A stretch of 62,633 nucleotides of DNA from Bryobacteraceae bacterium (lineage in GTDB: Bacteria > Acidobacteriota > Terriglobia > Bryobacterales > Bryobacteraceae), in contig JANWXD010000022.1 in NCBI GenBank assembly GCA_025055455.1, positions 1 to 62,633 on the forward strand, given 5' to 3'. Below are positions 9,773 to 17,915 of the stretch, piece after piece. The notes below the pieces were generated by a model. That model had not been told where the DNA came from. It saw only the letters and a list, made by a program, of their open reading frames with translations, and ran no database searches. Every line of letters starts with the position of its first letter. Position 1 is the stretch's first letter. The translations under genes were made by a program, and so were the position numbers.

Positions 9773-10579
9773 ATGGCTCACAACCGGACACCTCCCGTAG
9801 CGCTCACGATCGCCGGATCCGATCCGAGCGGCGGCGCCGGCATCCAGGCTGACCTGAAGACGTTCCATCAGTTCGGTGTCTACGGCGAAGCGGTCATCAC
9901 GCTGCTGACCGTTCAAAATACGGTGCGCGTGGAACAAGTCCAATGCCTTTCGCCCGAGTTCGTCCGCGCGCAGCTCCGCGCCGTGCTCGAGGACATTCCT
10001 GCGCAGGCAGCGAAAACCGGCGCTCTGGGCAGTCGCCCGATCGTGGAAGCGGTGGCCGAGGCGGCCGCGGAGTTCGACTTTCCCTTGGTCGTCGACCCCG
10101 TGATGATCAGCAAGCACGGTGCGCCGCTCATGGCGCCCGAAGCGCAGGAGGCCCTGCGCGACCAGCTTCTTCCACGGGCTTTTCTCGTTACGCCCAACCT
10201 TCACGAAGCCGCGGCCCTGACGGGGCTCGAAGTGCGTGACCTACCCAGCATGCGCCGAGCGGCGCAGCGTCTGTGCGAGATGGGCGCCCGCGCCGCGCTC
10301 GTCAAGGGCGGCCACCTGCCTGAAGGCGCCACGGACGTGCTCTTCAGCGAGGGTCAATGCTACGAATTCCCCGCCCCGCATCTGGATACGCGGCATACGC
10401 ACGGCACGGGCTGCACTTACTCGGCCGCCATCGCCGCAGGCCTGGCGCGCGGATGGCCGCTCGTGGACGCCGTGCAGCGCGCCAAGGCGTACATCACCGA
10501 AGCGATTCGCTCCCACCCGGGCTTGGGAGCGGGCGCCGGTCCGGTCAATCATCATGCGCCGGTGTGGAGGGAGAGATGA
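9773..10579 (+). CDS. thiD: Hydroxymethylpyrimidine/phosphomethylpyrimidine kinase
   Basis: ThiD phosphorylates HMP and HMP-phosphate to HMP pyrophosphate for thiamine synthesis or salvage. The 268-residue product begins VALTIAGSDPSGGAGIQADL, the family's substrate and anion-binding N-terminus, has VVDPVMISKHGAPLM, and ends with the ATP/anion-hole motif HTHGTGCTYSAAIAA. Length is normal. No other thiamine genes are in the window. The stop overlaps the start of a 75-residue unknown gene (ATGA). Confidence 0.96.
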   Translation: MAHNRTPPVALTIAGSDPSGGAGIQADLKTFHQFGVYGEAVITLLTVQNTVRVEQVQCLSPEFVRAQLRAVLEDIPAQAAKTGALGSRPIVEAVAEAAAEFDFPLVVDPVMISKHGAPLMAPEAQEALRDQLLPRAFLVTPNLHEAAALTGLEVRDLPSMRRAAQRLCEMGARAALVKGGHLPEGATDVLFSEGQCYEFPAPHLDTRHTHGTGCTYSAAIAAGLARGWPLVDAVQRAKAYITEAIRSHPGLGAGAGPVNHHAPVWRER

Positions 10580-10803
10580 AATTTTCCGAAGCGCTGATTC
10601 TCTCGATTCGCAGGTCCGAAATTCCGCTCCGCTTCGAACCGGGCGCCGAGGAGGCCGTGGCGCAGCCGGTGACGGAATTCCTCCGACTGTGGTTGCAGGC
10701 CCACGAGCCCGACAATCCGTCGAGCGAATTCGATTACGGCCAGCTCGCTCTGTTGCAGCGGCTCCTCGAGGAGGTGGATGATAAAAGAGAATTGCCTGAA
10801 TAA
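10576..10803 (+). CDS. 75-residue protein of unknown function coupled to thiD
   Basis: Starts at an ATG overlapping the thiD stop by four bases, preceded by GGAGGGAGAG, so it is well placed for translational coupling. The product (MKFSEALILSIRRSEIPLRF...) is acidic, has no signal peptide or membrane segment and no cysteine, and its second half looks helical (TEFLRLWLQA, LLQRLLEEVDD). I recognise no family. It ends 18 bases before the cytochrome c7 gene. Confidence 0.6.
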   Translation: MKFSEALILSIRRSEIPLRFEPGAEEAVAQPVTEFLRLWLQAHEPDNPSSEFDYGQLALLQRLLEEVDDKRELPE

Positions 10804-10821
10804 TTCCGTTATGGAGGCACA

Positions 10822-11169
10822 ATGAAGCAGCTGGTACTCTTGGTCAGCGGATTTTTTCTTTTCTCGGGCCTGGCTCGGCTGGAAGCGCAGCAGAAAAAAG
10901 AGCCTGCTATCCTGGTTTTCCCCTCCAAGCTCTTCGGGGACGTGCCTTTCGACCACGCCAAGCATACCGCGCGCGAAAAGGGAAACTGCAAGGTCTGTCA
11001 CGACGCCCTCTGGCCGCAGGACGCCAAGGCCCCGCTCAATTACAAAGCCAACATGCACAAGACCGCCGAGGCCAAGAAGACCTCCTGCGCCTTTTGCCAC
11101 GTGGCGGGCGGCAAGGCTTTCGCCAGCGCCAACAACTGCAATAAGTGCCATGTGAAGAAGGCCGCCTGA
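10822..11169 (+). CDS. Periplasmic tri-haem class III (c7-type) cytochrome
   Basis: Small electron carrier of 115 residues. After a signal peptide (MKQLVLLVSGFFLFSGLARL) there are exactly three haem c attachment motifs, CKVCH (56-60), CAFCH (89-93) and CNKCH (106-110), and three further histidines placed as distal ligands (His45 and His48 in FDHAKH, His79 in NMHK), giving three bis-His haems as in the c7/c3 family. TGGAGGCA precedes the ATG. c7 cytochromes carry low-potential electrons in the periplasm, as in Geobacter and Desulfuromonas. No multihaem partner or outer-membrane conduit lies nearby, so its electron partners are unknown. Confidence 0.92.
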   Translation: MKQLVLLVSGFFLFSGLARLEAQQKKEPAILVFPSKLFGDVPFDHAKHTAREKGNCKVCHDALWPQDAKAPLNYKANMHKTAEAKKTSCAFCHVAGGKAFASANNCNKCHVKKAA

Positions 11170-11201
11170 ACCTCCCCCGGGCGCGCCCCCACGCCTGTTG
11201 C

Positions 11202-11207
11202 TATACT
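11202..11207 (+). promoter_or_regulatory. Extended -10 TGcTATACT for the APC permease
   Basis: TATACT with an upstream TG (extended -10) ends 8 bases before the GTG start at 11216, and no ribosome-binding sequence intervenes. Transcription would begin at or within one or two bases of the start codon, so the mRNA is predicted to be leaderless. Confidence 0.5.
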
Positions 11208-11215
11208 GCCCCACC

Positions 11216-12538
11216 GTGGCCGCAGCGGAGTTGGCGCGCCGCCTCGGGCTGCTGGATGCCACGGCGCTCGTGGTGGGCGTGGTGGTAGGTGCCGGCATCT
11301 TCCTGACTCCGGGCGTCGTGGCGGGACATTTGGCGGCCCCGGGCTGGATCCTCGCCGTCTGGGCTCTCACCGGCCTTTTCACCCTAGCCGGTGCGCTCGC
11401 CTTCGCCGAGCTCGGCGCCATGCTGCCCGCAACGGGCGGCCAGTACGTCTTCTTGCGGGAAGCTTACGGGCCGCTGGTGGCGTTCCTGTGCGGCTGGGCG
11501 TTCCTGGTCGTGATCTGGACAGGAACGCTGGCGGCGCTGGCGGTGGCCTTCGCCGAACACTTGGTTCACGTTGTCCCGATCAGCCCCGACGGCCGCACGC
11601 TCGTGACGGTGGCCGCGCTGGTGATGTTCACGGCCTTGAACTACTACGGGGTGCGTCCCGGCGCCTGGACCCAAAATCTCCTCACCACGGGGAAGCTGGC
11701 ATTAATCGTCGCCCTCGCCATGGCCGCGTGGTGGGGGCTCCCGGCCGCAGACGGCCCACAAACGGAGGCACCGTGGTCCTGGCGCGGGTTGATGCTGGCT
11801 TTGGTGGCCTGTTCGTGGACGTACGACGGCTGGCAAGCGCTCAGCTTTGTCTCTGGCGAAATCCGCCGCCCGTCGCGGGCGATCCCGCGCGCCTTGCTGC
11901 TGGGTCTCGGGCTGGTTACGGCCCTCTACCTCGCGGTGAACGCCGCTTTCTTGCCGGCGCTGCAACGCCCCTCGGGGAACGGCGCCGAGCGAGCCATACT
12001 TTCCGCCGCTGCTTCGTTTTTAGGACCCGGCGCAGGCGCGTTTGTCAGCGCGGCCATCTTGATTTCCATCGCCGGGGCGCTGAACGGGGGTATCCTGGCC
12101 TGCCCGCGCATCTATTTCGCCCAAGCCCGTGACGGCTTGTTCCTTCGCCGCTTCGGTGAGATTCATCCCCGCTTCCAAACGCCCTCTTTCTCCCTGCTGT
12201 TCCAAGGGGTCTGGGCAGGGGTGCTGGCCGTGAGTGGCACCTTCGAAACTCTGCTCACTTACACCATGTTCGGCAACTGGATCTTTACCGGCCTGGCCGT
12301 CGGCGCCGTCATGGCGTTACGGCGAAAACGGCCTGACCTCGATCGGCCATACCGCACCTGGGGCTACCCTGTAACGCCGCTCATCTACTGCGCGCTGTCC
12401 CTCGGGCTGGTCGCCGGCACGATCGCGGCTCAACCGAAACCATCCCTTGCCGGCGCAGCTCTGATTCTGTCCGGCGTGCCCGTATATTTCCTGTGGCGGC
12501 GCCGGCCTCACGGACCCTCAGCGGAGCGCCGTGCGTAG
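11216..12538 (+). CDS. APC-superfamily amino acid permease
   Basis: Inner-membrane amino acid transporter of 440 residues with about 12 hydrophobic segments. The start of helix 1 reads DATALVVGVVVGAGIFLTPG, containing the GAGIF unwound substrate-binding segment of the APC/LAT family, followed by ALAFAELGAMLPATGGQYVF, the classical TM2-TM3 signature. The end RRKRPDLDRPYRTWGYPVTP is the conserved loop before the last helices. The GTG at 11216 is preferred over a TTG at 11198 because a -10 element (11202-11207) lies between them. Serine/threonine or cationic amino acids are possible substrates; specificity cannot be told. Its TAG stop is part of the trmFO -10 element. Confidence 0.93.
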   Translation: MAAAELARRLGLLDATALVVGVVVGAGIFLTPGVVAGHLAAPGWILAVWALTGLFTLAGALAFAELGAMLPATGGQYVFLREAYGPLVAFLCGWAFLVVIWTGTLAALAVAFAEHLVHVVPISPDGRTLVTVAALVMFTALNYYGVRPGAWTQNLLTTGKLALIVALAMAAWWGLPAADGPQTEAPWSWRGLMLALVACSWTYDGWQALSFVSGEIRRPSRAIPRALLLGLGLVTALYLAVNAAFLPALQRPSGNGAERAILSAAASFLGPGAGAFVSAAILISIAGALNGGILACPRIYFAQARDGLFLRRFGEIHPRFQTPSFSLLFQGVWAGVLAVSGTFETLLTYTMFGNWIFTGLAVGAVMALRRKRPDLDRPYRTWGYPVTPLIYCALSLGLVAGTIAAQPKPSLAGAALILSGVPVYFLWRRRPHGPSAERRA

Positions 12539-12541
12539 AAT
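12536..12541 (+). promoter_or_regulatory. -10 element TAGAAT for trmFO, containing the permease stop codon
   Basis: TAGAAT is followed by 9 bases and then the GTG of trmFO at 12551, with no Shine-Dalgarno. Its first three bases are the TAG stop of the permease gene. A start site 6-8 bases after the hexamer leaves a leader of only one to three bases. Confidence 0.45.
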
Positions 12542-12550
12542 GGTGGCAGA

Positions 12551-13885
12551 GTGTCCGAGCGGATCTACATCCTCGGCGGAGGGCTTGCGGGGACCGAGGC
12601 GGCTTGGCAGATCGCCAAAGCCGGCCTGCGGGCCACTCTGTACGAAATGCGGCCCGTGCGTTCGACGCCGGCCCACAAGACGGCCTGGTTGGCGGAGCTG
12701 GTGTGCAGCAACTCGCTCAAAACAGAACAGGTTAACACCGCACCGTGGCTGCTCAAAGAAGAATTGCGGCGCCTCGACTCGCTGCTGCTGCGCATCGCCG
12801 CCGAGGCGCGCGTGCCCGGAGGGCATGCACTCACGGTGGACCGGGAGCTGTTCGCTCAGCGAGCGACCCAGGCGCTGGAGTCGCTCGCCGGCATCGAGCT
12901 CCGGCGCGAGGAGGTCACGCGAGTCCCCGAGGACGGAATCGTCATCGTCGCGACCGGACCTCTGACCTCAGACGCGTTGGCCGAAGACCTCGTGCGGCTG
13001 ACGGGATCGGACCGGCTGTACTTTTACGACAGCATTAGCCCGATCGTGGATGCCGACACCATCGATTATTCCGTCGCCTTTCGGGCTTCCCGCTATGGGA
13101 AGTCCCTCGACGGTGGCGCCGATTATCTGAACTGCCCGCTCGATGCGAGCCAATACGAACGCTTTGTCGAGGCCTTGCTCGGCGCCGAGCGCCACACGCC
13201 CCACATCCCCGACGACATTCCCTACTTCGAGGCCTGCCTACCCATCGAGGAGCTGGCGCGGCGCGGCCGGGACACGTTGCGCTTCGGTCCGATGAAGCCC
13301 ACCGGGCTCGTGGATCCCCGTACCGGGCGTCGCCCGTACGCCGTCGTCCAGCTGCGCCAGGAAAACCTGCGCGCGGACAGCTACAACCTAGTGGGCTTCC
13401 AGACCTGTTTGAAATACGGCGAGCAGAAGCGGGTGTTTCGCATGATCCCCGGCCTGGAGCAGGCGGAATTTCTCCGCTACGGCCAAGTCCACCGCAACAC
13501 GTACATCAACGCCCCCGCCCTGCTCACAGCCACGCTGCAACTCAAGAAAGAACCTCGGATCTTCTTCGCCGGCCAGATCTGCGGTGTGGAGGGCTACGTG
13601 GAGTCCATCGCCACCGGACTCCTGGCGGGGCGCTTTGCTGCCGCGTTGGCCTGCGGGGAAACTCCGCGGCCGCTGCCGCGGGAGACTGCGGTGGGCGCCC
13701 TTTGCGCCTACGTCTCCGGGGCGGATCCCCGGGATTACCAGCCCGCAAACATCACCTTCGACCTGCTCCCGCCGCTCGGGGACGACCTGAGAGGGCGCCT
13801 TCGCTTCGACAAACGGGCGCGCCACGAAGCGGTTTGCCGACGTGCCCTCGAGAAGCTCGATGAGTACCTCGCCGTCTGCGTCTGA
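12551..13885 (+). CDS. trmFO: Methylenetetrahydrofolate-tRNA-(uracil54-C5)-methyltransferase
   Basis: Folate- and FAD-dependent enzyme that makes ribothymidine at position 54 of tRNA. The 444-residue product opens with the FAD-binding ILGGGLAGTEAAWQIAKAG, then the highly conserved AELVCSNSLKTEQVNTAP with the Cys that takes part in catalysis, and later GRRPYAVVQLRQENL and IFFAGQICGVEGYVESIATGLL. Normal length. The 3' end overlaps the xerC start by 26 bases, an arrangement (trmFO-xerC) known from Firmicutes and other bacteria. Confidence 0.96.
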   Translation: MSERIYILGGGLAGTEAAWQIAKAGLRATLYEMRPVRSTPAHKTAWLAELVCSNSLKTEQVNTAPWLLKEELRRLDSLLLRIAAEARVPGGHALTVDRELFAQRATQALESLAGIELRREEVTRVPEDGIVIVATGPLTSDALAEDLVRLTGSDRLYFYDSISPIVDADTIDYSVAFRASRYGKSLDGGADYLNCPLDASQYERFVEALLGAERHTPHIPDDIPYFEACLPIEELARRGRDTLRFGPMKPTGLVDPRTGRRPYAVVQLRQENLRADSYNLVGFQTCLKYGEQKRVFRMIPGLEQAEFLRYGQVHRNTYINAPALLTATLQLKKEPRIFFAGQICGVEGYVESIATGLLAGRFAAALACGETPRPLPRETAVGALCAYVSGADPRDYQPANITFDLLPPLGDDLRGRLRFDKRARHEAVCRRALEKLDEYLAVCV

Positions 13886-14768
13886 ACTGCACCGCTGCGT
13901 CGCCGACTTTCTGACCGCCCTCGCCCGGGAGGATGCCTCGCCCCACACGCGCCGGGCCTATGCCGGAGACTTGCGTCAGTTCGTGACGTTCGCGGCGGCA
14001 AAGACGGCGCGCGGCCAGCCGCTGCGGTGGGACGCGCTGTTGGTGCGCGAATGGCTCGCCGAGCTGTACCGGCGCAAGCTCCGTCCAGTCACTCTGCGCC
14101 GCAAGCTGGCTGCGTTGCGCTCGTTCTTTCAGTTCTTAGTCCAGCAAGGCACCCTCGAGGTCAACCCAGCTCGCCTCACGGCCACTCCGAAGGCGCCCAA
14201 GACCTTGCCGCGCGTCCTGACCGCCGAGCAGATCAACCGGTTCCTCGACGCGCTGGCCAGCCAGCCCGAGCAACCCCGGCTGGTGCGGGACACGGCCATC
14301 CTCGAGTTGCTTTACGGATGTGGGTTGCGTGTGAGCGAGCTGGTGGGGCTGGACGAAGCCGATCTCGACGCGGCCGAAGGATGGCTCCGCGTCCGGGGCA
14401 AGGGGCGCAAGGAGCGCCAGGTTCCGATTCCAGGACGGGCCGCCGAAACGTTGCGCCGCTACCTAGCGGTGCGCCGGCCAGCTCCGGGAGAGCGCGCCTT
14501 GTTTCTGAACCCACGGGGCCACCGCTTGACCGACCGGAGCGTCCGCAACATCGTCAAAAGGTACGCGCGCGGCCTCGCGGGAGATCCTTCGCTGCACCCT
14601 CACAGCTTCCGCCATGCCTACGCCACCCATCTGTTAGCCGAAGGAGCGGACTTACGCGCCATTCAGGAGCTGTTGGGCCACGCCAGGCTTTCGACGACCC
14701 AGAAGTACACTCAGCTTTCTCTTCAAGACCTGATCGCGATCTACGACCGCACCCATCCCAGGGCATGA
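13860..14768 (+). CDS. xerC: Tyrosine recombinase XerC
   Basis: Site-specific recombinase that resolves chromosome dimers at dif. The 302-residue product (starting MSTSPSASELH at 13860) has an N-terminal SAM-like core-binding domain (THTRRAYAGDLRQFV type) and a catalytic domain with Arg in GCGLRVSELVGL, Lys in RGKGRKERQVP, HSFRHAYATHLL, GHARLSTTQKYTQL with the terminal Tyr nucleophile. An upstream ATG at 13842 is possible but the 13860 start gives the usual length. The trmFO neighbour and absence of any element borders argue for the housekeeping XerC rather than a phage integrase. Confidence 0.93.
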   Translation: MSTSPSASELHRCVADFLTALAREDASPHTRRAYAGDLRQFVTFAAAKTARGQPLRWDALLVREWLAELYRRKLRPVTLRRKLAALRSFFQFLVQQGTLEVNPARLTATPKAPKTLPRVLTAEQINRFLDALASQPEQPRLVRDTAILELLYGCGLRVSELVGLDEADLDAAEGWLRVRGKGRKERQVPIPGRAAETLRRYLAVRRPAPGERALFLNPRGHRLTDRSVRNIVKRYARGLAGDPSLHPHSFRHAYATHLLAEGADLRAIQELLGHARLSTTQKYTQLSLQDLIAIYDRTHPRA

Positions 14769-14937
14769 GACGTCGGTGGGCGGGTTTCCAAGCCGGCGCT
14801 CATCGTCGAGCCCGCAAAACCGTGCCGTGAGGAATGCCCTGCACCGGTACGACCGCGCTGCAACCGTGTCGCATACAGTGAAAGGTGGAGTGAAAGGAAA
14901 GCAGCCAGGGAACATCCCCGGAGGGAGGAGGTGTCCG

Positions 14938-16953
14938 GTGAACCGAATTTCACACGGTGCGGCCGCGCCGCTCGCGCGCGGCCTCGCCGTCGCAACCTGT
15001 TTGCTCGCAGCCGTGCGCGGCGGCGCGGCGGAGCTGCCCGTGCGGCAGGTCATCTTGTACAAGCACGGTGTCGGGTATTTCGAACGCGCGGGCGAGATTC
15101 CGGCGGGCGAGACGGCCCGTCTGGAATTCAAGGTTTCCGAGATGGACGATGTGCTGAAGTCTCTGACCGTGGCCGACGCGGCAGGGCGTCCCGTCGCAGG
15201 GCTGCGCTATGCTTCGAGCGAACCGCTCGAGCGGCAACTCGCGCAGTTTCCGTTCCAGCTGGGCAAGAGCCAGCCGCTAAGCATCCTGCTGGACTCGCTC
15301 AAAGGCGCCCGGATCGAAATCCGTTTCGGCGAGCAGGCGATCAAAGGGGCCGTGGTGGGCGCCCGATCCACGCCGGCCGCGGAGGACCATCCGGAGCGGG
15401 AGTGGCTCACCTTGCTCGACGACGGCGGGGAGTTGCGCACGGTGGAGCTGTCGGGGGCGACGTCGCTGCGCTTCGACGATCCGGGCTTGAGCCGGCTGCT
15501 GCGCCAGTATCTGGAGACGCTCCAGGGCGCGCGTTCGACCGAGCGGCGCAGTCTCTATGTTGGCGCTGCCGACCGCCAGCCTCGCCGTCTGACGGTCAGC
15601 TACGTGATTCCCGTCCCGGTGTGGAAGTCCAGCTACCGTCTGATCTTCGGCGACGGCCGCGAGCCCGTGCTCGAAGGCTGGGCCATCGTCGACAACACGA
15701 CGTCGGAGGATTGGAACGGCGTCCGGCTGTCGCTGGTTTCCGGACGGCCCATCTCCTTCGTCAGCCGCTTGTACGAGCCGAGATACCTGGCTCGGCCCAC
15801 GGTGGAGCTTCCGGAAGAACGGCCGCAGGCTCCGATGTTGCACGCGGGGGCGATCGAAGAGCGCGGCGAGCGGGCCGCACCTATGGCCGCACTCCCGGAG
15901 CAGTTGGCGCTGCGCGCTCCGGCAGCGCAGGTCGCGCCGACGGAGGCCCGGCAGGCCGACATCGCCAGTTCCGTGATCGCAGCCGCTGGCCGGGAGCTGG
16001 GCGAGCTGTTCGAGTACCCCTTTGCGCAACCCGTGACGGTGCGGCGCGGCGAGTCCGCCCTGCTGCCCTTCCTGCAACAGAGGATCGCCGCGCGCAAGTT
16101 GCTGATTTTCACGGGCGCCTCCGGTGTCCATCCCACGCATGCGGTCGAGCTCACCAATAACACCGGCAAAACGCTGGACGGCGGCCCGATCACCGTGTTC
16201 GACGCCGGCGCCTACGCCGGCGAGGCCCTCATGGAAACGCTCAAACGGGACGACCGGCGGCTGATCAGCTATGCCGTGGATCTGGGCACGCGGATAACCA
16301 CGCAGTTCGAGACCGGAAGCGAAGAGGTCCGCGAGGTCCACTTGCGCCGTGGGCTCCTCACGACACGGCACGCGCTGCGGGAAACCCGCACCTACACCAT
16401 TCGCAACCTGGAGCAGAAGGCGAAGACCCTCGTGATCGAGCATCCAGCGCGCCCGGATTTCCGGCTGACGGGCCGCAAGGCGGACGAGACCACAGCCAAC
16501 GCCTACCGCTTCGAGATCAAGCTGGCGCCCGGAGCGCTCGAGAAGTTCCCAGTCGTGGAAGAACGCACCTACGAGACCACCATGGCGGTCACCAACCTCA
16601 CGCCGGACGTGCTGGTGAGTTTTGTCCGGAACCAGGCGCTTCCGGAGGCGGCACGGCAGCAACTCGAGCGCCTCCTCCATCTCAAGCGTTCCATCGCGGA
16701 TCGGGACCGCGAGCTCGAGTTAGTCGGCAAGGAAATCCATGCCCTGGCCGAGGATCAAGAGCGCATCCGGCGCAATTTGGCGAGCCTGAGTGGAGTGAGC
16801 GGCCAGCAGGAACAGGTGCAGAACTACGCCCGGCAGCTCGGGGCGTTGGAAACGCGGATCGGGGCCTTGCGCGAGCGGCAAAAGGAGCTCGGCCAACAGA
16901 AGGCTGCGCTAGAATCGGAACTCAACTCGCTGATCGAGACGATGGAGTTTTGA
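14938..16953 (+). CDS. Secreted DUF4139-family protein with C-terminal coiled coil
   Basis: A 671-residue exported protein. The GTG at 14938 has GGGAGGAGG upstream. The N-terminus has a signal-like stretch (GLAVATCLLAAVRGGAA) followed by LPVRQVILYKHGVGYFERAG, typical of DUF4139/MuiA-like proteins. The middle has the beta-rich region VPVWKSSYRLIFGDGREPVLEGWAIVDNTTSEDW, the hallmark of DUF4139. The last about 100 residues form a charged coiled coil (LKRSIADRDRELELVGKEIH...). Function unknown; surface or periplasmic scaffolding is a guess. TACAGT at about 14876 may be its -10. Its stop overlaps the TTG of the homoserine dehydrogenase gene. Confidence 0.8.
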   Translation: MNRISHGAAAPLARGLAVATCLLAAVRGGAAELPVRQVILYKHGVGYFERAGEIPAGETARLEFKVSEMDDVLKSLTVADAAGRPVAGLRYASSEPLERQLAQFPFQLGKSQPLSILLDSLKGARIEIRFGEQAIKGAVVGARSTPAAEDHPEREWLTLLDDGGELRTVELSGATSLRFDDPGLSRLLRQYLETLQGARSTERRSLYVGAADRQPRRLTVSYVIPVPVWKSSYRLIFGDGREPVLEGWAIVDNTTSEDWNGVRLSLVSGRPISFVSRLYEPRYLARPTVELPEERPQAPMLHAGAIEERGERAAPMAALPEQLALRAPAAQVAPTEARQADIASSVIAAAGRELGELFEYPFAQPVTVRRGESALLPFLQQRIAARKLLIFTGASGVHPTHAVELTNNTGKTLDGGPITVFDAGAYAGEALMETLKRDDRRLISYAVDLGTRITTQFETGSEEVREVHLRRGLLTTRHALRETRTYTIRNLEQKAKTLVIEHPARPDFRLTGRKADETTANAYRFEIKLAPGALEKFPVVEERTYETTMAVTNLTPDVLVSFVRNQALPEAARQQLERLLHLKRSIADRDRELELVGKEIHALAEDQERIRRNLASLSGVSGQQEQVQNYARQLGALETRIGALRERQKELGQQKAALESELNSLIETMEF

Positions 16954-17915
16954 AGCTCGCGCTCATCGGTTACGGCGCGGTCGGGCGGGCGGTGGCGGTT
17001 TTGCTCGAGCGCTACCGGCGGCGCTTTCCCTTCCGCATCGTGGCGATCCACACGGCGCGTCACGGCACCGCATATGATCCCCGAGGCCTGGGACTCGAGC
17101 CTGTGTTCGGTCCCCCGGCCGCTTCGGTGCGGGAATTCCTCGAGCGGGCGCGGGCGCACGTCATGGTCGAGCTGACACCGCTGAATCCGCTGACGGGCGA
17201 GCCCGCGATTTCCCACATCCGCACGGCGTTCGAGCTGGGCTTGCATGTGGTGACCGCCAACAAAGGGCCCCTGGCGCATGCCTATGCGTCGCTGGCCGAT
17301 CAAGCGCGCCGCGCCGGAGTTCAATTTCGCTTCGAGTCCACCGTGCTCGACGGCGCGCCAGTGTTCAATCTCGTGCGCCACACGCTGCCCGGCGTGCGCA
17401 TCCTGGGCTTCACCGGGGTATTGAACTCCACGACGACGGTCGTCATCGAGACGATGCGGCGGGGGCTCACGATGGAGGAGGGCATCGAGGCGGCGCGCAA
17501 CATGGGAATCACCGAAGCCGACCCCGGCTATGACCTCGACGGTTGGGACGCGGCGGCTAAGACCGCCGCTCTGGCCAACGTCCTGATGGAGGCGCGCGTG
17601 ACGCCCCTGGCGGTGGACACCAAGGGCATCCGGCGGCTGACGCCGGAGCGGCTGGCGGAGCTGGCCTCGAAGGGCAAGACCGTGCGGCTCGTGAGCCGAG
17701 CGCGCCGCACGGGATCCGCTGTACGGCTACGGGTGCGGGCCGAGGTGCTGCCGGAAAACCACATGCTGGCAGCGGTGGGCGGCACGTCCAACCTGTTGCT
17801 CTTGCACACGGATCTGATGGGAACCATCGGAACGGTGTGCCTAAAGCCGGGCGTCGAGCAGACCGCTTATGGCATCCTCTCCGACGTGGCGGACCTTGCG
17901 AGAATCGCTTCATGA
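16950..17915 (+). CDS. hom: Homoserine dehydrogenase
   Basis: NAD(P)-dependent reduction of aspartate semialdehyde to homoserine, the branch step to threonine and methionine. The 321-residue product has an N-terminal Rossmann motif GYGAVGRAVAV, the family stretch GLHVVTANKGPLA with the catalytic lysine, GVLNSTTTVVIETM and the substrate-binding ITEADPGYDLDGWDAAAK. It is shorter than most (about 430 residues) because there is no C-terminal ACT domain, so feedback inhibition through that domain is not expected. It starts at a TTG overlapping the preceding stop (TTGA) and is followed by another 4-base overlap. Standing between DUF4139 and FAH genes is unusual; no thrB or thrC is adjacent. Confidence 0.93.
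   Translation: MKLALIGYGAVGRAVAVLLERYRRRFPFRIVAIHTARHGTAYDPRGLGLEPVFGPPAASVREFLERARAHVMVELTPLNPLTGEPAISHIRTAFELGLHVVTANKGPLAHAYASLADQARRAGVQFRFESTVLDGAPVFNLVRHTLPGVRILGFTGVLNSTTTVVIETMRRGLTMEEGIEAARNMGITEADPGYDLDGWDAAAKTAALANVLMEARVTPLAVDTKGIRRLTPERLAELASKGKTVRLVSRARRTGSAVRLRVRAEVLPENHMLAAVGGTSNLLLLHTDLMGTIGTVCLKPGVEQTAYGILSDVADLARIAS

Noticed and set aside
13860-14768. XerC as integrase of a mobile element
   Set aside because: Paired with trmFO in the housekeeping arrangement; no flanking direct repeats, tRNA gene, excisionase or phage genes.
15277-16680. Long antisense frame opposite the DUF4139 gene
   Set aside because: Composition is His/Arg/Gln/Leu-rich with no domain, and the sense frame has a signal peptide, Shine-Dalgarno and family motifs.
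16909-16949. TAGAAT inside the end of the DUF4139 gene as a promoter for hom
   Set aside because: It is about 35 bases upstream with no matching -35 or leader features, and the TTGA overlap with the preceding stop indicates translational coupling instead.
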